64,000 nucleotides of DNA from Otatea glauca (Eukaryota; Streptophyta; Magnoliopsida; Poales; Poaceae): NCBI GenBank assembly GCA_036346275.1, contig CM070727.1, positions 9,601,760 through 9,665,759 on the forward strand, in the 5' to 3' direction. The notes beneath the pieces are model-generated. The model had not been told where the DNA came from. It saw only the letters and a program-made list of their open reading frames with translations, and searched no databases. The translations under genes were made by a program, and so were the position numbers. The stretch's first letter is position 1. Each line of letters starts with the position of its first letter. This document shows, in pieces, positions 23,960-37,107 of the stretch.

Positions 23960-24650
23960 AAGATTATTCTTAGATCTTCTTACCTAAAAAGTTAGGGAAG
24001 AATTACTGAATTTCCTAGAGAAAATTCAAGGTGATATCTATGGACCTGTTCAACCCCTGTCAGGCTCCTTTTAAGAAATTTTATGGTACTGATAGATGCT
24101 TCTACTAGATGGTCCTATGTATGTCTCTTATCTACTAGGAACCATGCTTCTGCCAAAATTAATTGCCCAAAGTATTAAATTAAGAGCCTATTTTCCAAAA
24201 GAAACGATCAAGTCTATTCGAATAGGCAATGCTAGCGAGTTTACCTCAAAAGCATTTAATGATTATTGTATGGCTCTGAGAATTAATGTAGAGCATCTCG
24301 TACCTAATGTCCACACTTAAAATGGCCTTGTAGAGTCATTATATTAAAAGAATAAAAACTTATTGTTTGGCCACTCTTGCAGAATAGTAGGCTTCCCACC
24401 AGTTGTTGGGGCCACGCAGTGCTGCATACTGCGGTAATAATTCAACTCAGAACAACTGCACATTATGAAATTCCCCCGTTGCAGATAGTGCGTGGAAAGA
24501 ATTAAGTATTTCCCATCTGCGAAAATTTGGTTGTACTGTATACATGCCAATCTCTCCACCACAGCGTACCACCATGGGACCTTACCGAAAGTTGAGGATC
24601 TATGTAGGTTATGAATCTCCGTCATGTATTAAAATACCGAGAGCCTATGA
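23960..24650 (+). pseudogene. copia integrase core, degenerate
   Basis: The readable frame (24096-24320) contains 'SIRIGNASEFTSKAFNDYC', matching the conserved DNAGEFTS region of copia integrases, but the usual aspartate reads Gly. Stops and frame changes surround it. Confidence 0.65.
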
Positions 24651-25439
24651 CAGGGGATCTGTACACGGCTCGGTACGCTGATTGTACTAAGGATATTTTT
24701 TGGCATTAGGGGGAGATAAGTACCATATTAGAGAATATCGAGTCCTTAGATCCACACACTACAGAGACCGAACTTGAAGTTCGGAGGATAATAAATCTGC
24801 AATAAATAAGCTTATAATCTGCCAAATGCCTTCACTGTTCATAAGAGAGTGAAAAGATCTCATATACCCGCAGTATATGCACTTGAAAGAGTGAAAATAC
24901 CCTAAAAGGATATTGAACCCACTCATGACCCTCATGATAAAAGGAGGAAGAGGCCTCCAGGTGCACGGGACTCAATTCTGCGGAGACGTCCGCAGAAGTA
25001 GAGAACCGAACAAATGAAAACACTACCCATGACAGTGGAAGAAGCTCAACTTGATGTTGAGTAAATCCCTGAAGTGAGCCATCCTGGAAATGGTAACATC
25101 CCTGAAGTGATCAATCCTGAAGATGATAACCCCAGCGTATATTTGTGCGCACAATCCCACGCTAGGAAATCGGAACACCTAGACTTCATCGTTGTGGGAA
25201 ATCACGAGGAGCTGGAAGAAATTTATAAAGAGATATCCCTGAAGTGATGCAGGAGAATTGTATAAAAGAAAGACTACAATTGTCGACATATAATTGCCTC
25301 TAAAATTGCTAAAGCTGGATCCAGAACCAAAGTCTATGGCAGAGTGCTAGCAACGCTCAGATAGGGTCAAATGAAAAGAAGCAATTGAGGCAGCGCTCGT
25401 TTATTAAAAGGAAAGCTTTGGTCCCGTTGACCAAACATC

Positions 25440-26215
25440 TCCTAAAGTGATCCTTGTAGGATCAAATGGGTTTTTCATCCGGAAGAGAAATGAAATACCC
25501 AGGTGGTGAGATATAAAGCGAGGCTTGTAGCACAAGGGTTCACGCAGAGACCCGATATCGATTACGATGAAATATATTCTCCTGTAAAGAGTGGAATAGC
25601 GTTCCGAAATTTAATATTAAAGGCAGCAAGCTTAAACTTATCAATGCAGTTGATGGATGAAGTGATCTCATATATATGGGTCACTGGATACGGATATTCA
25701 CTTAAGAATCCCTGAAGGAGTTACAATTCCAAATCCTAATAATCGCAACATATATAGCGTCAAACTGAAGAGATCGCTATATGGATTAAATCAGTCGGGG
25801 ATAATGTGGTATAACCGACTTAGTGCGTTCCTCCTGAAGAAGGAATATTGCCCCTGTGTGTTCATAAAGAAATCTCAGAATGGATTCTGTATCATCTCAG
25901 TATATGTCGATGATCTGAATATCATCGGAACCACAGAGGAGATAGAGGAAGCAAGTGCTTACCTCACGACGGAGTTTTGAGATGAAAGATTTGGGTAAAA
26001 CCAAATATTGCTTAAGCTTGCAGCTAGAGCATTTTCCTAGAAGGAATTTTTGTACACCAATCTTCTATACCAAGAAGGTATTGAAAAGATTTAATATGGA
26101 TAGATCGCATCTACTAAAAACCCCCATGGTCGTAAGATTCCTTGAAGTGGATAAAGACCCTTTCAGACCAAGGATGGAAAATGAGAAAGTCTTAGGACCT
26201 AAAGTCCCATACTGA
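25440..26215 (+). pseudogene. copia reverse transcriptase, degenerate
   Basis: 'VRYKARLVAQGFTQRPDIDY' (from 25506) marks the start of the copia reverse transcriptase. The catalytic 'YVDDLNIIG' motif is still present near 25903-25929. The stretch between them changes frame, and a stop interrupts the frame just after the YVDD block near 25978. Confidence 0.8.
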
Positions 26216-26835
26216 TGTATCTTGCGAATTGCACAAGGTCTGATATTGCAGTCGCAGTAAATTTGCTAGCAAGACACAGTACAACTCCAACCAGAAGACA
26301 TTGGGCTGGAGTCAAGACTTTACTCAGATACCTCCAAGGTACTCAAGATCTTGGATTGTTTTTCCAGAAGAACCAAGACTTAATCATGGTGGGATATATG
26401 GATGTTGCCTATCTGTCTGATCCCCACAGTGCCAAATCTAAGACTGGTTTTGTGTTTCTCTGCGGTGGTACAGCTGTTTTCTTGACGGTCTTATATACAT
26501 ACCTTGGTAGCTACTTCTACCAACAACTCAGAGATTATAGCTTTATATTAAGCCTCACGTGAATGTGTTTGGCTGAGACGTGTGATTAACCATATCCAAA
26601 AGTCATGTGGTCTAAACACCGTCGATACCCCCACAATTATCATGAAGATAATGCTGCTTGTGTTGCACAAATGCAAATGGGTTATGTGAAAAGCAATATC
26701 ACGAAGCATATTGCTCCTAAGTTTTTCTATCCTCATGAACTCCAGAAGAACGGCGAGGTAAAGATTTTGCAAACTAAGTCAGGTGGAAATCTTGCAGATT
26801 TATTCACTAAGTCCTTGCCAAAATATACATTCTAA
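26215..26835 (+). pseudogene. copia RNase H, degenerate
   Basis: 'RSDIAVAVNLLARHSTTPTR' opens the RNase H part. 'HWAGVKTLLRYLQGTQDLGL' and 'DPHSAKSKTGFVFLCGG' follow, and a second frame (26605-26835) ends with the typical copia C-terminus 'GNLADLFTKSLP'. A frameshift lies around 26520-26600. Confidence 0.8.
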
Positions 26836-27145
26836 AGATGTGTTAATGGTTTTGGAATGAGACGACTTAAAGATATGCAAAGTCCAAGGGGAGTAAATCC
26901 CTGAACCATGACCTTTTGCATGATTCTGAAGGTCATATTTAAAATCATGAAGATTATAAGTTGTACTCTTTTTCCTTAGTGAGTTTTCCTGAAGTTTTCT
27001 CAGATGAAGGTTTTTAATGAGGCAACTAGTGTAACACGGAGTGTGAGTGCAATGTACTCTTTTCTCTATCCCTTTTTTCCCATTGGGTTTTGGGAGGAGT
27101 TTTTAACGAGACATATGCATTATGCGGTATTCGCCCAAGGGGGAG

Positions 27146-27385
27146 TGTTATGAGATAAGATATTCGTAACCGTGTTCGGTTAGACTCTATCTCTTATGTG
27201 TGGGCGAATCCGAATCTATCTCTTGCTACCTTCTACTATATATTGGGCACCCCCTTGTACAAGAGATCTATCTAATAAAGCGAGAGAACTTTGCCCCATA
27301 CTTTGTGTGTACTCCAGTTCTTGTTCTTGTGATTTCGTTGGCGTGTTATTGATTGATCGCGGGTGAATGACTACGTTTTACAACA
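27146..27385 (+). repeat. 3' LTR of the copia element
   Basis: 240 bp, starting TGTTATGAG after the purine tract and ending ACAACA. It has the TG...CA ends of an LTR. Confidence 0.88.
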
Positions 27386-27989
27386 ATTAGTAATTATTCT
27401 TAGAGCTAGCCCTCTACCTCATCTCCTTTTCCTAACTCGCCGCCACCTGTGATCTGCTGTGCGCCACATCACCTCCTTTGCTCCCTCCTCCAAACTCGCC
27501 GTAGATTCTCCACCATCCTCCTCTATAAGCTCCCCTTCCCATCATCATCAATATCCGATATCAGATCGGAAATATGTTGATCTTCTGTATCTTTAGCTTT
27601 TGTCTATCACCACATTCATCAATAAGCATAGAGAAGATTGCATACTTCTCGTTCAATTACTCAGTCTAATATTCTGTTACATAGTCTAGAAAATAATATG
27701 TGGTGGAAAATTATATAATTTATGCTTAGTTACTTAGTTTTATATTTAGTTACATAGTCTACAAGAAGTTCGTCCCTTCTCTCTGATACCACAGCTGTCG
27801 CAATTAGATAGTTATAATGCCGAGCTACCAAGAATTAGGGTTCTAAACGACAGGATAAATCCGCACTTTTACTAGTTTACCTCTCTCCATCTAATTTGAT
27901 AAGCTAACAAAATTACCTAACTACCCTTCCACCAATTATTTTAAGTTAATAACTAGCCCACAACTAAAATATCTTTCTAAAGATATCTT
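27386..27989. other. Intergenic DNA
   Basis: AT-rich, with a short cytosine-rich stretch near 27410-27540. No gene or defined repeat is seen. Confidence 0.4.
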
Positions 27990-27991
27990 TA

Positions 27992-28269
27992 GACTCTGTT
28001 TGGAACAGCTTCTGATTGTGCAGATTTTGGATTCTCCAAGAATTAGGTAGGTGACAGCCTCTGATTGTGCAGATTTCGGATTCTCCAAGAATTTGGTAGG
28101 TGACAGCTTCTGATTCTCTAAGAATCCAGATTATAATTCTCCAAGAAGCTTCTTGAGAAGCTTCTCCCACAATCAGAAGTAGATTTGTACATAAAATCAG
28201 AAGCTATTACCCACCTAATTTTTGGAGAATCCAGAATCTGCACAATCAAAAACTGTCCCAAACAGGACC
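27992..28269. mobile_element. Tourist-like (PIF/Harbinger) MITE
   Basis: The ends are long inverted repeats: GACTCTGTTTGGAACAG at the left and, complemented, GGTCCTGTTTGGGACAG at the right, with similarity continuing for over 60 bp through GATTGTGCAGATT and GGATTCTCCAA. A 3-bp duplication, TTA, lies at 27989-27991 and 28270-28272, as expected for Tourist elements. The middle holds extra internal copies of the GATTGTGCAGATT block. It has no coding capacity. Confidence 0.88.
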
Positions 28270-28429
28270 TTAACCGTGGATCATCGGATTCCACATAATG
28301 AACAGCTATAGTGGCTTCCAAGCACTGTAGAAAGGCTGTCTTATCTATACCAGATTATACAGCATCTGTGGCAGTACAATATATGTTGATAGACCTGGTG
28401 GTTTCTTCCCTCGTCCATCGATCATAGTT

Positions 28430-29606
28430 AGGAATTCCGATGAAATTTTGGAAATTTTATTCGAGATTTTGGATTTCGACCGGGAACATGATTCAAAATC
28501 CCGACCGGATAAACAAATTGAAATAAAATTCAAATTGCTACAGTAATTTGCCGAAATCTTGAGTACTTTGACCGGATTTTAACTTTTGAGGACCGGATTT
28601 ATCCCAATAACCCTTAAGAATTCCAGCTTCGATGAAAATTTGTTGAAAAACTGAATTTTTAGAACATTTTATAATTTTAGCAGAAACACTTTCAGTTTTT
28701 TATAAAATTGTATAAGCTTGGTCAAGCTCTAAAAAAATTATGTTACCATATTTAGAAGTCTAGCATCATACATAAACTTTTTCAAAAGAATTATATTTAA
28801 AAAATAAAAAATGGAATGAACATAAATGAGACTGTAACTGTGTTAGAATTTTATAAATTCGTTCGAGTGTGATGATGATCCAAAATTTTTATGAAAGCTT
28901 AATAATTTCCTCATAACCCTTCTCTAAAATTTTAAAAATTGTAAACTTATTTTGGTTGCTCAATAAAATATATGGAATCAATACATGTAGCACTGTAAGA
29001 CTTTTATCAAGACAGTAGAACTATCACAGTTTTTGTAAATTCCTCTTACTTGATCATAATCTGAAAATTATATGGGAATATTAATGATTCCTCAGGGCCA
29101 TCCATTTTTTTTTCAAAATTTTCTAACATGAATTGAACCATTTTTCATTTATTGAAATTTGAGAGTCAGCCTTTTATTAGGACAGTAACACTTTTGGAAT
29201 TTTTTAAAATTCCTCAAGCTTTATCATCATATAAAAATTTTATGGGAATATTATTGATATGTCAGGACTATTAAATTTTTTTTAAAAAAATTTCTAACAT
29301 GGTTTGAACCATTTTTCGTTCGGTTGAAATTAGCCGGTCAGACTTTTATTAGGACATTAGCACTGTTAGAATTTTTTAAAATTCCTCAAGCTTGATCATC
29401 ATATGAAATTTTTATGAGAATATTAGTGATATGTCAGGACCATCCAAAAAAATTACAAAAATGTTTAACATCATTTCAATCATTTTTCGTTCGGTTGAAT
29501 TTTACCGAGATTTTAGCAATTTCGTCCGAAATTTCGGAAATTTAGTTTAAGAAATTCCGGATTTCAAATCTAGTTTTTGAATTTTGACCGATTTTCATAT
29601 GAAATT
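28430..29606. repeat. AT-rich tandem array, period about 171 bp, cut by a solo LTR
   Basis: The block (G/C)CTTTTATTAGGACA(G/T)TA, then AATTCCTCAAGC, then GGGAATATTA, then CAGGAC, recurs at about 28830, 28999, 29169 and 29341, a spacing of 170-172 bp. Copies differ by many substitutions. The outer parts (28430-28600, 29480-29600) use the motif GAAATTT(C/T)GG in both orientations. The solo LTR at 29607 is inserted at the right edge, and the flank resumes at 35233. Confidence 0.75.
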
Positions 29607-32600
29607 TGTGGGCACCCGAAAATACCTATCGATCCTCGCTCGTGCGTTGGACTCAGAGGTGACACCCATACTCCACTTAAGTGTATGATCACTGTCACCC
29701 AAAAGTCCCGTACACGGAGTATTAACCAGATGGCCCTCACTCAAGAAAATATGAGCCACCTAGTTGCACCGTACACACTTACGCAACCAAGGGAGTTTCG
29801 ATTCCATTCCAAACAACCATACCGGGATTGGAACCAGCTCATCCAAGCATAGCACTCGTCATTCGTCTCAGAACCTTGATATCGCCCACACTCACCAAGG
29901 GGAGCGCGAGCAATAGCCAAAGAACGACGACCGCACGAGTTTATGCATTAGATTGTTGAAAACAATTCCAGGTACCCGGATATGTGTCTAGTGCTAGTTC
30001 CCAAGATCAACGCCTAGCACCCACATATCCTGCATTCGAGATGCATCGCAACACATACACATGAATCTAAGCAGTTGGAATAGCATGAACTTAAACTACA
30101 ACTATTACAACTACTTGCTATTACAAATAATGGCCCACCGGCCAAATATTACAAGTCCAAAAGTAAATTGCAGCGGAGAACAAACATATACCAAAATGAG
30201 GACAGTGGTATGCCCGTCCGATAACCCATAGGCAACCGACTTGGAAAAGCCTAAGTTCATCCATCAACATATTCGTCGGGCCCCGAAGTAAAGTACATGT
30301 TGTCGGGGTGTTCTTCCATACCGTCGTCTATATTGTTTAGATTAAGCAACCGTGAGTACACGTATGTACTCGCAAGACTTTAGTGTATGGAAAAATTATA
30401 AATGCTTGGCTAGAACAAGGATTATAAGTTTCTACACTGGTCTCATTTCAGCATAAAGCAGATTTTGTTTAGCAAGTGAATGTTGCATAAAACGGTGACG
30501 AAATTGTAAAGAGTATTTAATAGGAAGTTAAACAACAGTAAGTAGCATTCATATATAACATCTCACAGCCCTCCTTGGCTGCGAATAACAAGTAAAATCA
30601 GCCACCATTGGCTCCCAAAGTTTTCCATACCAACCCAACACTGTTCCCAAACGTTCTTGCAAAAACAAAGACTATACTTGACATTATTTTCTCAAGTTGC
30701 TCATGACCGCGAGCACGGCTAATTAATTAGATTTTTAAATCTCTGCAGAGAGTGTACACTTTACCCACAAGACATGACTGACTCTTTATGCATCCGGTAT
30801 TAGCACACTTCCTTTGGTGTGCCGCAGAGAGTCATGATATAACCGTTACATTACATAGACCTAACTTTGCACCAGCGACAGTGATGTTAAATCCTTACCA
30901 TAGTTCTGGAGGCCTGGACCAACACGTGCTGTGCTAGACGATGGTGCCCCATCGGGTCCGCTCCCCATGGCAAGGCATGCACCGTTGTATGGGGTTGCTT
31001 TGGCCCCAACACCTCGGTGAAGGGAGCACCACGAGCAACACCGTTACGGGTGTGCCCTTACCACTCCGGCCTACCAATGTGCAAAGCTAAATCTACATAA
31101 CTTAATAGGTTAAGGCTGTCCCATACCAGCACTTGTGGTTGCACCAAAACACTTAGGTGATAGCATCAAGTTCGGTCCTTAATTGACCTGGGTGAGAATC
31201 TCCCCCTATCTACGCGTGAGGTCCCTTTCACGACTCAAGTTTAACCATAACTCGCCCGAGTCTAAATCATAATTTTTGAGTTGGAATTTTACCAAATTAC
31301 ACGGAAACCATACCTCGGTTCCGTTCATTTAAACCAAGTTGCTCAAGCCATATTGAAAATGTATCCCATCATTTAAAAGACGTTCTAGTGAGCATGTCTA
31401 AGCATGTACATAAATTATTTTGTAAGTATTACCCAAGTGACACTAAGTAATGTATACACCAATACTAGGTTACAATGGCAGGTAATCAAATGACAAGGTA
31501 AAGGAAATGCATACAATTGGAATTAGCTACCATCACCCACAATATAGCAAGTTTAAGATATACATGCATGCATATAGTTTGATAAAACAACATAACTTTG
31601 CAAATATGGGATCAAAATGGTCAAAGGAGGGTGCTTGCCTGATTCCTCTTCTTCTGGATTATAATCCAGGTCGTAGTCGATGTCGTTAATAACTGAATCC
31701 GAATTATCGTCATCTATGCATCGAATAATAAGAACCGAGATAAAAGCAAATAACACCAATTCAAATGGGGCAAAAAGAAATCAGATGTAAATACAAAATA
31801 AAAACTTACCAAGAAGAATATGGTGATTGTGAGTTCTTGATTTATCACATTCATAATGATTTCATTAGCACTTTGTTTATGTGAAGCCTTTTCTTGAATG
31901 TGTTACTTTCATCCTCTATTATAAGAAGCTAAAGTTATAATCATAGCTAAGGCTATTTATGAATTCAAGAGGCTAAAATTATGTATCTTTGCATGTATAA
32001 CTTCGAATTCTAGATGCTAAAATTATTTGGATGAATAAAAGTATCATTAGTTAAAAGGTTTTGCTTGATTGATACTTAGCTTTAAGTATTCATGCATGGG
32101 AGTAATTCCTACATGTTGGATCTGAAATTTTTAAGGTATTGGCTGTTACTACTTGGTTATGTGATGACTCTTGCATTATAGATGTTTCGGTTTAAGACTT
32201 CCGATTTCATTCGTCCATATAAACGATTCTAGCAACGCTATCTTTTAGGATTTTTGCTGTAGCAAGTTTTATATGATAAGTAAGTTGAAATTAAAATGTT
32301 TTTCCATATTTTAGTTGTCCATATGCTGGTTTACGATTCTAGGTTGATTCCTCCAAAATTTAGGTTTAGCCGAGTTGTTTTTCAAGCTGCTGAAAGTGCT
32401 TAAGTGTTATAGTTTTAGTGTAGTTTGTAGTCTTTGAAGGTATTTGCGGCGACGAGTTTTATATGCTACGCAGGTTATAAATGGAACATTTTCCAATATT
32501 ATGGCAGCATAAATACTATAGTATGTTACTAAGCTATTCTTTTATTATTTCCCATTTATACAATATATTTTATGGGTTGCCGAAAAGCTTATATGATCAT

Positions 32601-35227
32601 GCCGATCGCGAGGTTTCGGTCCAGTTTTCTTTCTTCGATTGCGACTGCACCTTATGGGATAATCTAACCATTTCTCAGGCATAAGTAGGGGATATCCCTA
32701 AAAGTGTTTTAAAGCTGGCCCCGCGATATTTCACATTTATTTGAGATGTTTTTCATGTATATGGTCATTAAGGCTTAATATGGCTTAACTTAAAATTGTT
32801 CAAAATGATGTCATTATGCACATCAAGCAATTACATGTTATTTTATGGGCATAGCATTTGATTTTGTCGAATTTGAGGTTCGTTTGCGAGAGTTATGGCT
32901 GTTTAATCATTTTGCCGATTGAATGTTTGAGCAACTAGCAATTAGATTAAACTAAAGCAAGATCTAAATGTTTATGACCATTTATAACCTATGCAATCCC
33001 AGGAATGCATCTAAATTTGTTTCATCAATTTTTGAGCTCATTTGACCAATATTTTAACCATTTGAATCATGCATGATGGTAAGGATTTAAACCAACAATT
33101 CTTGATACAAAATACATTAAAATATAAATGTTTTTGTAGAAATAGAGTGTATAGGGTTGCAGTAACTCATGTAATTTATTTCACGATTTATGGAGTTAGG
33201 GATTATCTAGTTGCTTCATAACACCTAAAAAGGGATTTTTGTTCAAATTCAATTTGAATGAATTTACTCCGTGTGACATATGAATTTTTATTACATAATC
33301 TAATTCTTTATTTCATAACTCAAATTTATAAGTTGAGTTTGTTTCATTTGGATGTTCCTAGCAAAAGATATGAAGGTTTGATTCACAAGGACCAAAAGGG
33401 GAAAAATAAATTACAAAACCTGGGTTCGAACCCCAGATCTGCTGGTTACATCGGAGTGTCCGTACCACTGGGCCAAGGTGTTACTTGTAACAAGGCTATG
33501 TGCAAAATTACTTGAGGCTTGCTCTCTCTTACCCTAGAGCTTCAATGGATCGGCAATGGCGACGGCGGTGCTAGCGGAGAAAACCTTCTGTGGATGATCT
33601 CCCGAGAGGCAAGGCTTGGCTGGGAAGGGTCCTTGGCGACGGTGGCGACCAACGGATACGGCCGTGGCTACGCTGGCGAGGAGGGCTACCTCCACTGGCC
33701 GCAGTTGCTAGGAAATGAAGACCCACGGCAAGACTCGGTCGGCGTAGCTGCATGCAAAGCGCGAGGCAACTTGAGGCAAGTGCACGACAACTATGTGCGC
33801 AAAGGAGTGGCTAACTCACCTGATGCTTTGTCGGTTTGGCTAACTGGCTCGCCGCCCGGTTCCCTACTCCAGCAGACAACGACAGAGAGGAGGGAGAGCA
33901 GCGAGCAAGCGGACGGGGAGGGCAGCAGCCGGATCCGACGTAGCCAATAGTCCCAAAGGCTCGCGGTGAAACTATAGGCAGCAAGCTACTTCAAGAGATG
34001 GTGGGGCCACTGAAAACGCGAAAAGAGTGCGAGGATGAGCTCACCTGGCTGCCGGCGGTTCTAGACGGGGCTTGCCCGGTTTGCTTGAGCTCAAGAATGC
34101 TCAGGGCGAAGGGAGCAAAACCGGCAAGCAAGGAGACAAGGGAGTTGGCTGCCGATTTTTATGGATTAGTGATGGCAGTCGGTGGGTAGCAGCATGGGCG
34201 AGAGACGGAGCTCGCTAGGCTGACCAGTGGCGACCGAGTGGCAGCAAGGCACTGTCGCGGCAGCGCGTGGCTGAGGCGCTGCACTGCCGCGGCAGCGATT
34301 GGGCAGCAGCGCTGCGTTTGCTTGCGTGAGCTGGGGCAGAGAGGAGGAAGAGAGGGCAGGTGAGGAGGAGAGGTGGAGGTGGCTGGCTGGTGAGCCCAGG
34401 CCGGAATGGGGTCCTCTGCCAGTGACCAAGCCGAGAGTTTCATCGATTGCAGCGACTCGTTTTGCAGTTGAGATCATTTATGATCATTTCGGGCATGAAA
34501 GTTGGGCAGGCTAGCCGAGGGTGCTAGGTTGGTTAAATTTTTTTCCAGATTTTTGTGTTGGTAGAACAAGTCATGTATTTTCCATTCCTTTTTGTTTCAT
34601 CTCAATCCCTGCTGTAGTTTAGGAGCAATAATTCATCAAATTTGACTGATTTCAATCTATTCTTCATATTTCCTATACAAGAAATTAGCTTAGTTTTATA
34701 TGAAAATTTTTATGGATAACCCTGATGATTATTGGGAAGTACCATAAAAATTTAATACGATTATCAGTTATTTTTATTTTTATAAAATTCAGAAATTGAT
34801 AATATCATTTTAAATTAACTCTACTTTTGATTTCTTTTCAACAACAAATTAGTTCACATGTCTTTGAAAATTTCTGGAGATGACCAGGAGATGATTTGGT
34901 ATTTATTTGAATTTTTCCAGATTTATATCTTAAGTGATTTTGGACTTTGTGTTATAGAGTAGAAGAAAACGTTTTATATAAACTATTTTCTTAAAAGCCA
35001 GAATTCAAGAAAATTATGAAAAGATGGAATTTCAAAATAAAATTTATATTTCAAACTCATTTTTAAGGTTTGTTTATTTTGGATGAAAATTTTTAATATA
35101 TCAACTCATTCTTTCCTTCTTAGGTTAAGATACAAGAAAATGAAGAGAATGATGATATTTAAAATAAAAATGTTGTTTCAGATGAAATTTTCATTCAATT
35201 CCATTTTTAAAATTTTGGGATGTTACA
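29607..35227 (-). mobile_element. Long solo LTR A, 5.6 kb, probably Ty3/gypsy
   Basis: The segment begins TGTGGGCACCCG and ends GGGATGTTACA, giving TG...CA ends. Perfect 5-bp duplications AAATT flank it (29602-29606 and 35228-35232). No retroviral-type genes lie inside. Segments near 30130-30400 and 31060-31290 (for example a 'gcagcggag' block, a 'GTGAGTAC' to 'GCAAGACTT' block, and 'AGGCTGTCCCATACCA') recur in the same order in solo LTRs B and C, so the three belong to one family. Sense is likely the - strand, where the start reads TGTAACATCCC. LTRs of this size in grasses are known from some gypsy lineages; that placement is inference, as no coding domain is present. Confidence 0.82.
33419..33487 (-). 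repeat. tRNA-like (SINE-like) module inside solo LTR A
   Basis: On the - strand, TTGGCCCAGTGGTACGGAC resembles a Pol III A box and GGGGTTCGAACCCAG, about 35 bp further, matches a B box and T-arm. The spacing is normal for a tRNA-derived promoter. It does not fold into a complete tRNA by eye, so I call it tRNA-like, not a tRNA gene. Confidence 0.5.
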
Positions 35228-35232
35228 AAATT

Positions 35233-36690
35233 TCTGGATTTCTTCAAAATTTTAAATTTCGTCCACCTCCAAGATATGAACCGAAAACTAAATTTCAAAT
35301 CCTACCCTCGATTAATTCGGGACCACCACTACATATGACAGGTCGGTGTGTCTAGAGCTAAGACAGCGAGACAGCGTTTCTGCTAAGTAGACTAGGGTGA
35401 CATCCCTGGACTCTAATGGCATACTTGGCTCGTGCATGTGCGATATCTTACCAGCTGCACCGTGCACGGCAGACACAACACCTAAAATAATTTAGAGCTT
35501 TGTGAACTGGGAATTCCAAATCTACTTGCTTCCTATTTATTTTTGAATGCTCTATATTCTACATTTAAAAAATCATGATTTACCATTATAAATCAACAAA
35601 ACGCTGATAGATTTGTGAATTGAGGATGTTAGATTTGGGAATCAATAATAAAATTCACCTTTGTGGTTGTCAATGCCGAATACTCAGCTACTACATATTG
35701 TTTTAGCACCACTTTCTTGCCCCACCAGATGACACCGCCCTGACCCGCCGGTCACCGTCGGCATTGCACCTTCCATCCCCTTGCTCGATGCTTGCTGTGG
35801 CCACAGGGCTGCCCTGCAAAAAAACCGTGCACTGCTCCTTGCTAGTCAGACATCGTTGCCCTGACCTATCAGTTGTTGCTAGTGTCACACCCTTCATTCC
35901 CGAGTCGGTTCTTGCCACGGCCACAGGGCTAGGGATGCCTTGCTGTGCACCGCTCTTTGCGCCGCCGCCTGCCCTGCTGCCTTCGTTTGTTTGCTGGTGC
36001 TGGTGGCTGCTTGGCGCTTGTCCACTGCCGTGGGGCATGTGGAATGGAAAGGGAGTTGGGTGTTGGGCTTGAGAAATAAAGGAAGACTGGGTCTTGAGCA
36101 ATTAGGCTACACAGGGAAGATTAAGAGAGGGAGCGAGTAGGATGGCCTACAATAAATTTGGAGGTTGAAATATGTGTTTTGATTCTACCTACTAGTATAT
36201 ACACCTAATATACCTATTATATACTTGTTTCTTTGCCAAAAAATTTAGATGTACATTTATACACTCATGTTAGTGTACTAATCCGCCCCTGGCCGGGTTA
36301 GTAGTTCAAGTTAGAGGTTTCTAAACAGTGCCGCGTTTTGGCTGAGGAAAACCTGCTCTAGTGACCATCTAGTTTTGGTCGGTTAATCATTGCTGCAATT
36401 GGGGTGGCTGGGGACATGGCATTATGGTCCGTATGGAACTACGGATACATGTACATGTCAATGGATACGCACCCATTGAACGCCACAGCTGCTATACCAA
36501 TTAGTGTGGACCATTTCAAATTAATTATCACGAAATAATAGCATGTCATCCCAGATTGCGACATAATTCTTCCATTGAGATCGATGGAGTATCTTAGCAA
36601 ACGATTGTTCGTCCAAGTGTCAACTTCATCGTTTGGAGCTTCGATCTTGGCTTAATTAAGCTGGTTTGGCAGTATTGTTGCAAGTTTAAA
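35233..36690. other. Continuation of the flank, then intergenic DNA with a short duplication
   Basis: 35233-35345 continues the sequence interrupted by solo LTR A. Between about 35740 and 35960 a block of roughly 130 bp (TTGC(T/C)(G/A)(T/C)GGCCACAGGGCT and neighbours) appears twice in tandem with many changes. The frames over it on both strands (up to 132 residues) match nothing I know. Confidence 0.45.
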
Positions 36691-36693
36691 ATA

Positions 36694-37083
36694 GAGCTCT
36701 TTTACAGTGGATTAAAATCAATATAAGCCGTCCATTCCTTTGAATCTAATGGTTGAGATCAATTTAGATCTAGTTATACTACCACTTATAGTATTAGTAG
36801 TAAAATTGAAAGAGGGGTAAAAGGGTAAAAAATTCCGCCATACTATCTGTCCTCTACGGTAAAACACGTCCTGTGATCCTGATGAATGACGGATGAATGG
36901 ATAAGAAGTCTTTGAAGATCAATAGGTATTCGGTGAATCCAAAGCGTAAAACGAATTAGGAAAAATCTAAAATACCCCTGATAAATGGATAGAAAAAGTC
37001 TAAAATGCCCTTGAGAATGGATGGTTAGATTTAATTCCTACTACCACTACTTACTACCTATGTAGTCCACTGTAAAATTTCTC
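36694..37083. mobile_element. hAT-like MITE with 8-bp target duplication
   Basis: The terminal repeats are GAGCTCTTTTACAGTGGA at the left and GAGAAATTTTACAGTGGA at the right (complement). The flanks carry an identical 8-bp duplication TTAAAATA at 36686-36693 and 37084-37091. Eight bases points to hAT; a 9-bp Mutator-type reading is less consistent. Non-coding. Confidence 0.75.
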
Positions 37084-37107
37084 TTAAAATAAGGTGTGAG
37101 GTGGAAC

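Larger units (their letters stand above)
20278..27385 (+). mobile_element. Ty1/copia LTR retrotransposon, decayed, 5' LTR truncated
   Basis: The 3' LTR (27146-27385) runs TGTTATGAG...TACAACA after a polypurine tract AAGGGGGAG. The 5' copy matches only from about 20278 to 20449, so roughly its first 70-90 bases are missing or replaced. The coding order gag, integrase, reverse transcriptase, RNase H identifies a copia element. All genes are broken by stops and frameshifts. The two LTR copies remain very similar over the shared part. No 5-bp duplication can be checked because the left end is lost; the right flank reads ATTAG. Confidence 0.9.

Noticed and set aside
33395..33500. A true tRNA gene
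   Set aside because: A and B boxes are present, but I cannot form a full acceptor stem and anticodon arm, so only a tRNA-like module is claimed.
33519..33950. 143-residue open frame within solo LTR A
   Set aside because: No domain is seen and it lies in the GC-rich core of an LTR with frames on both strands.
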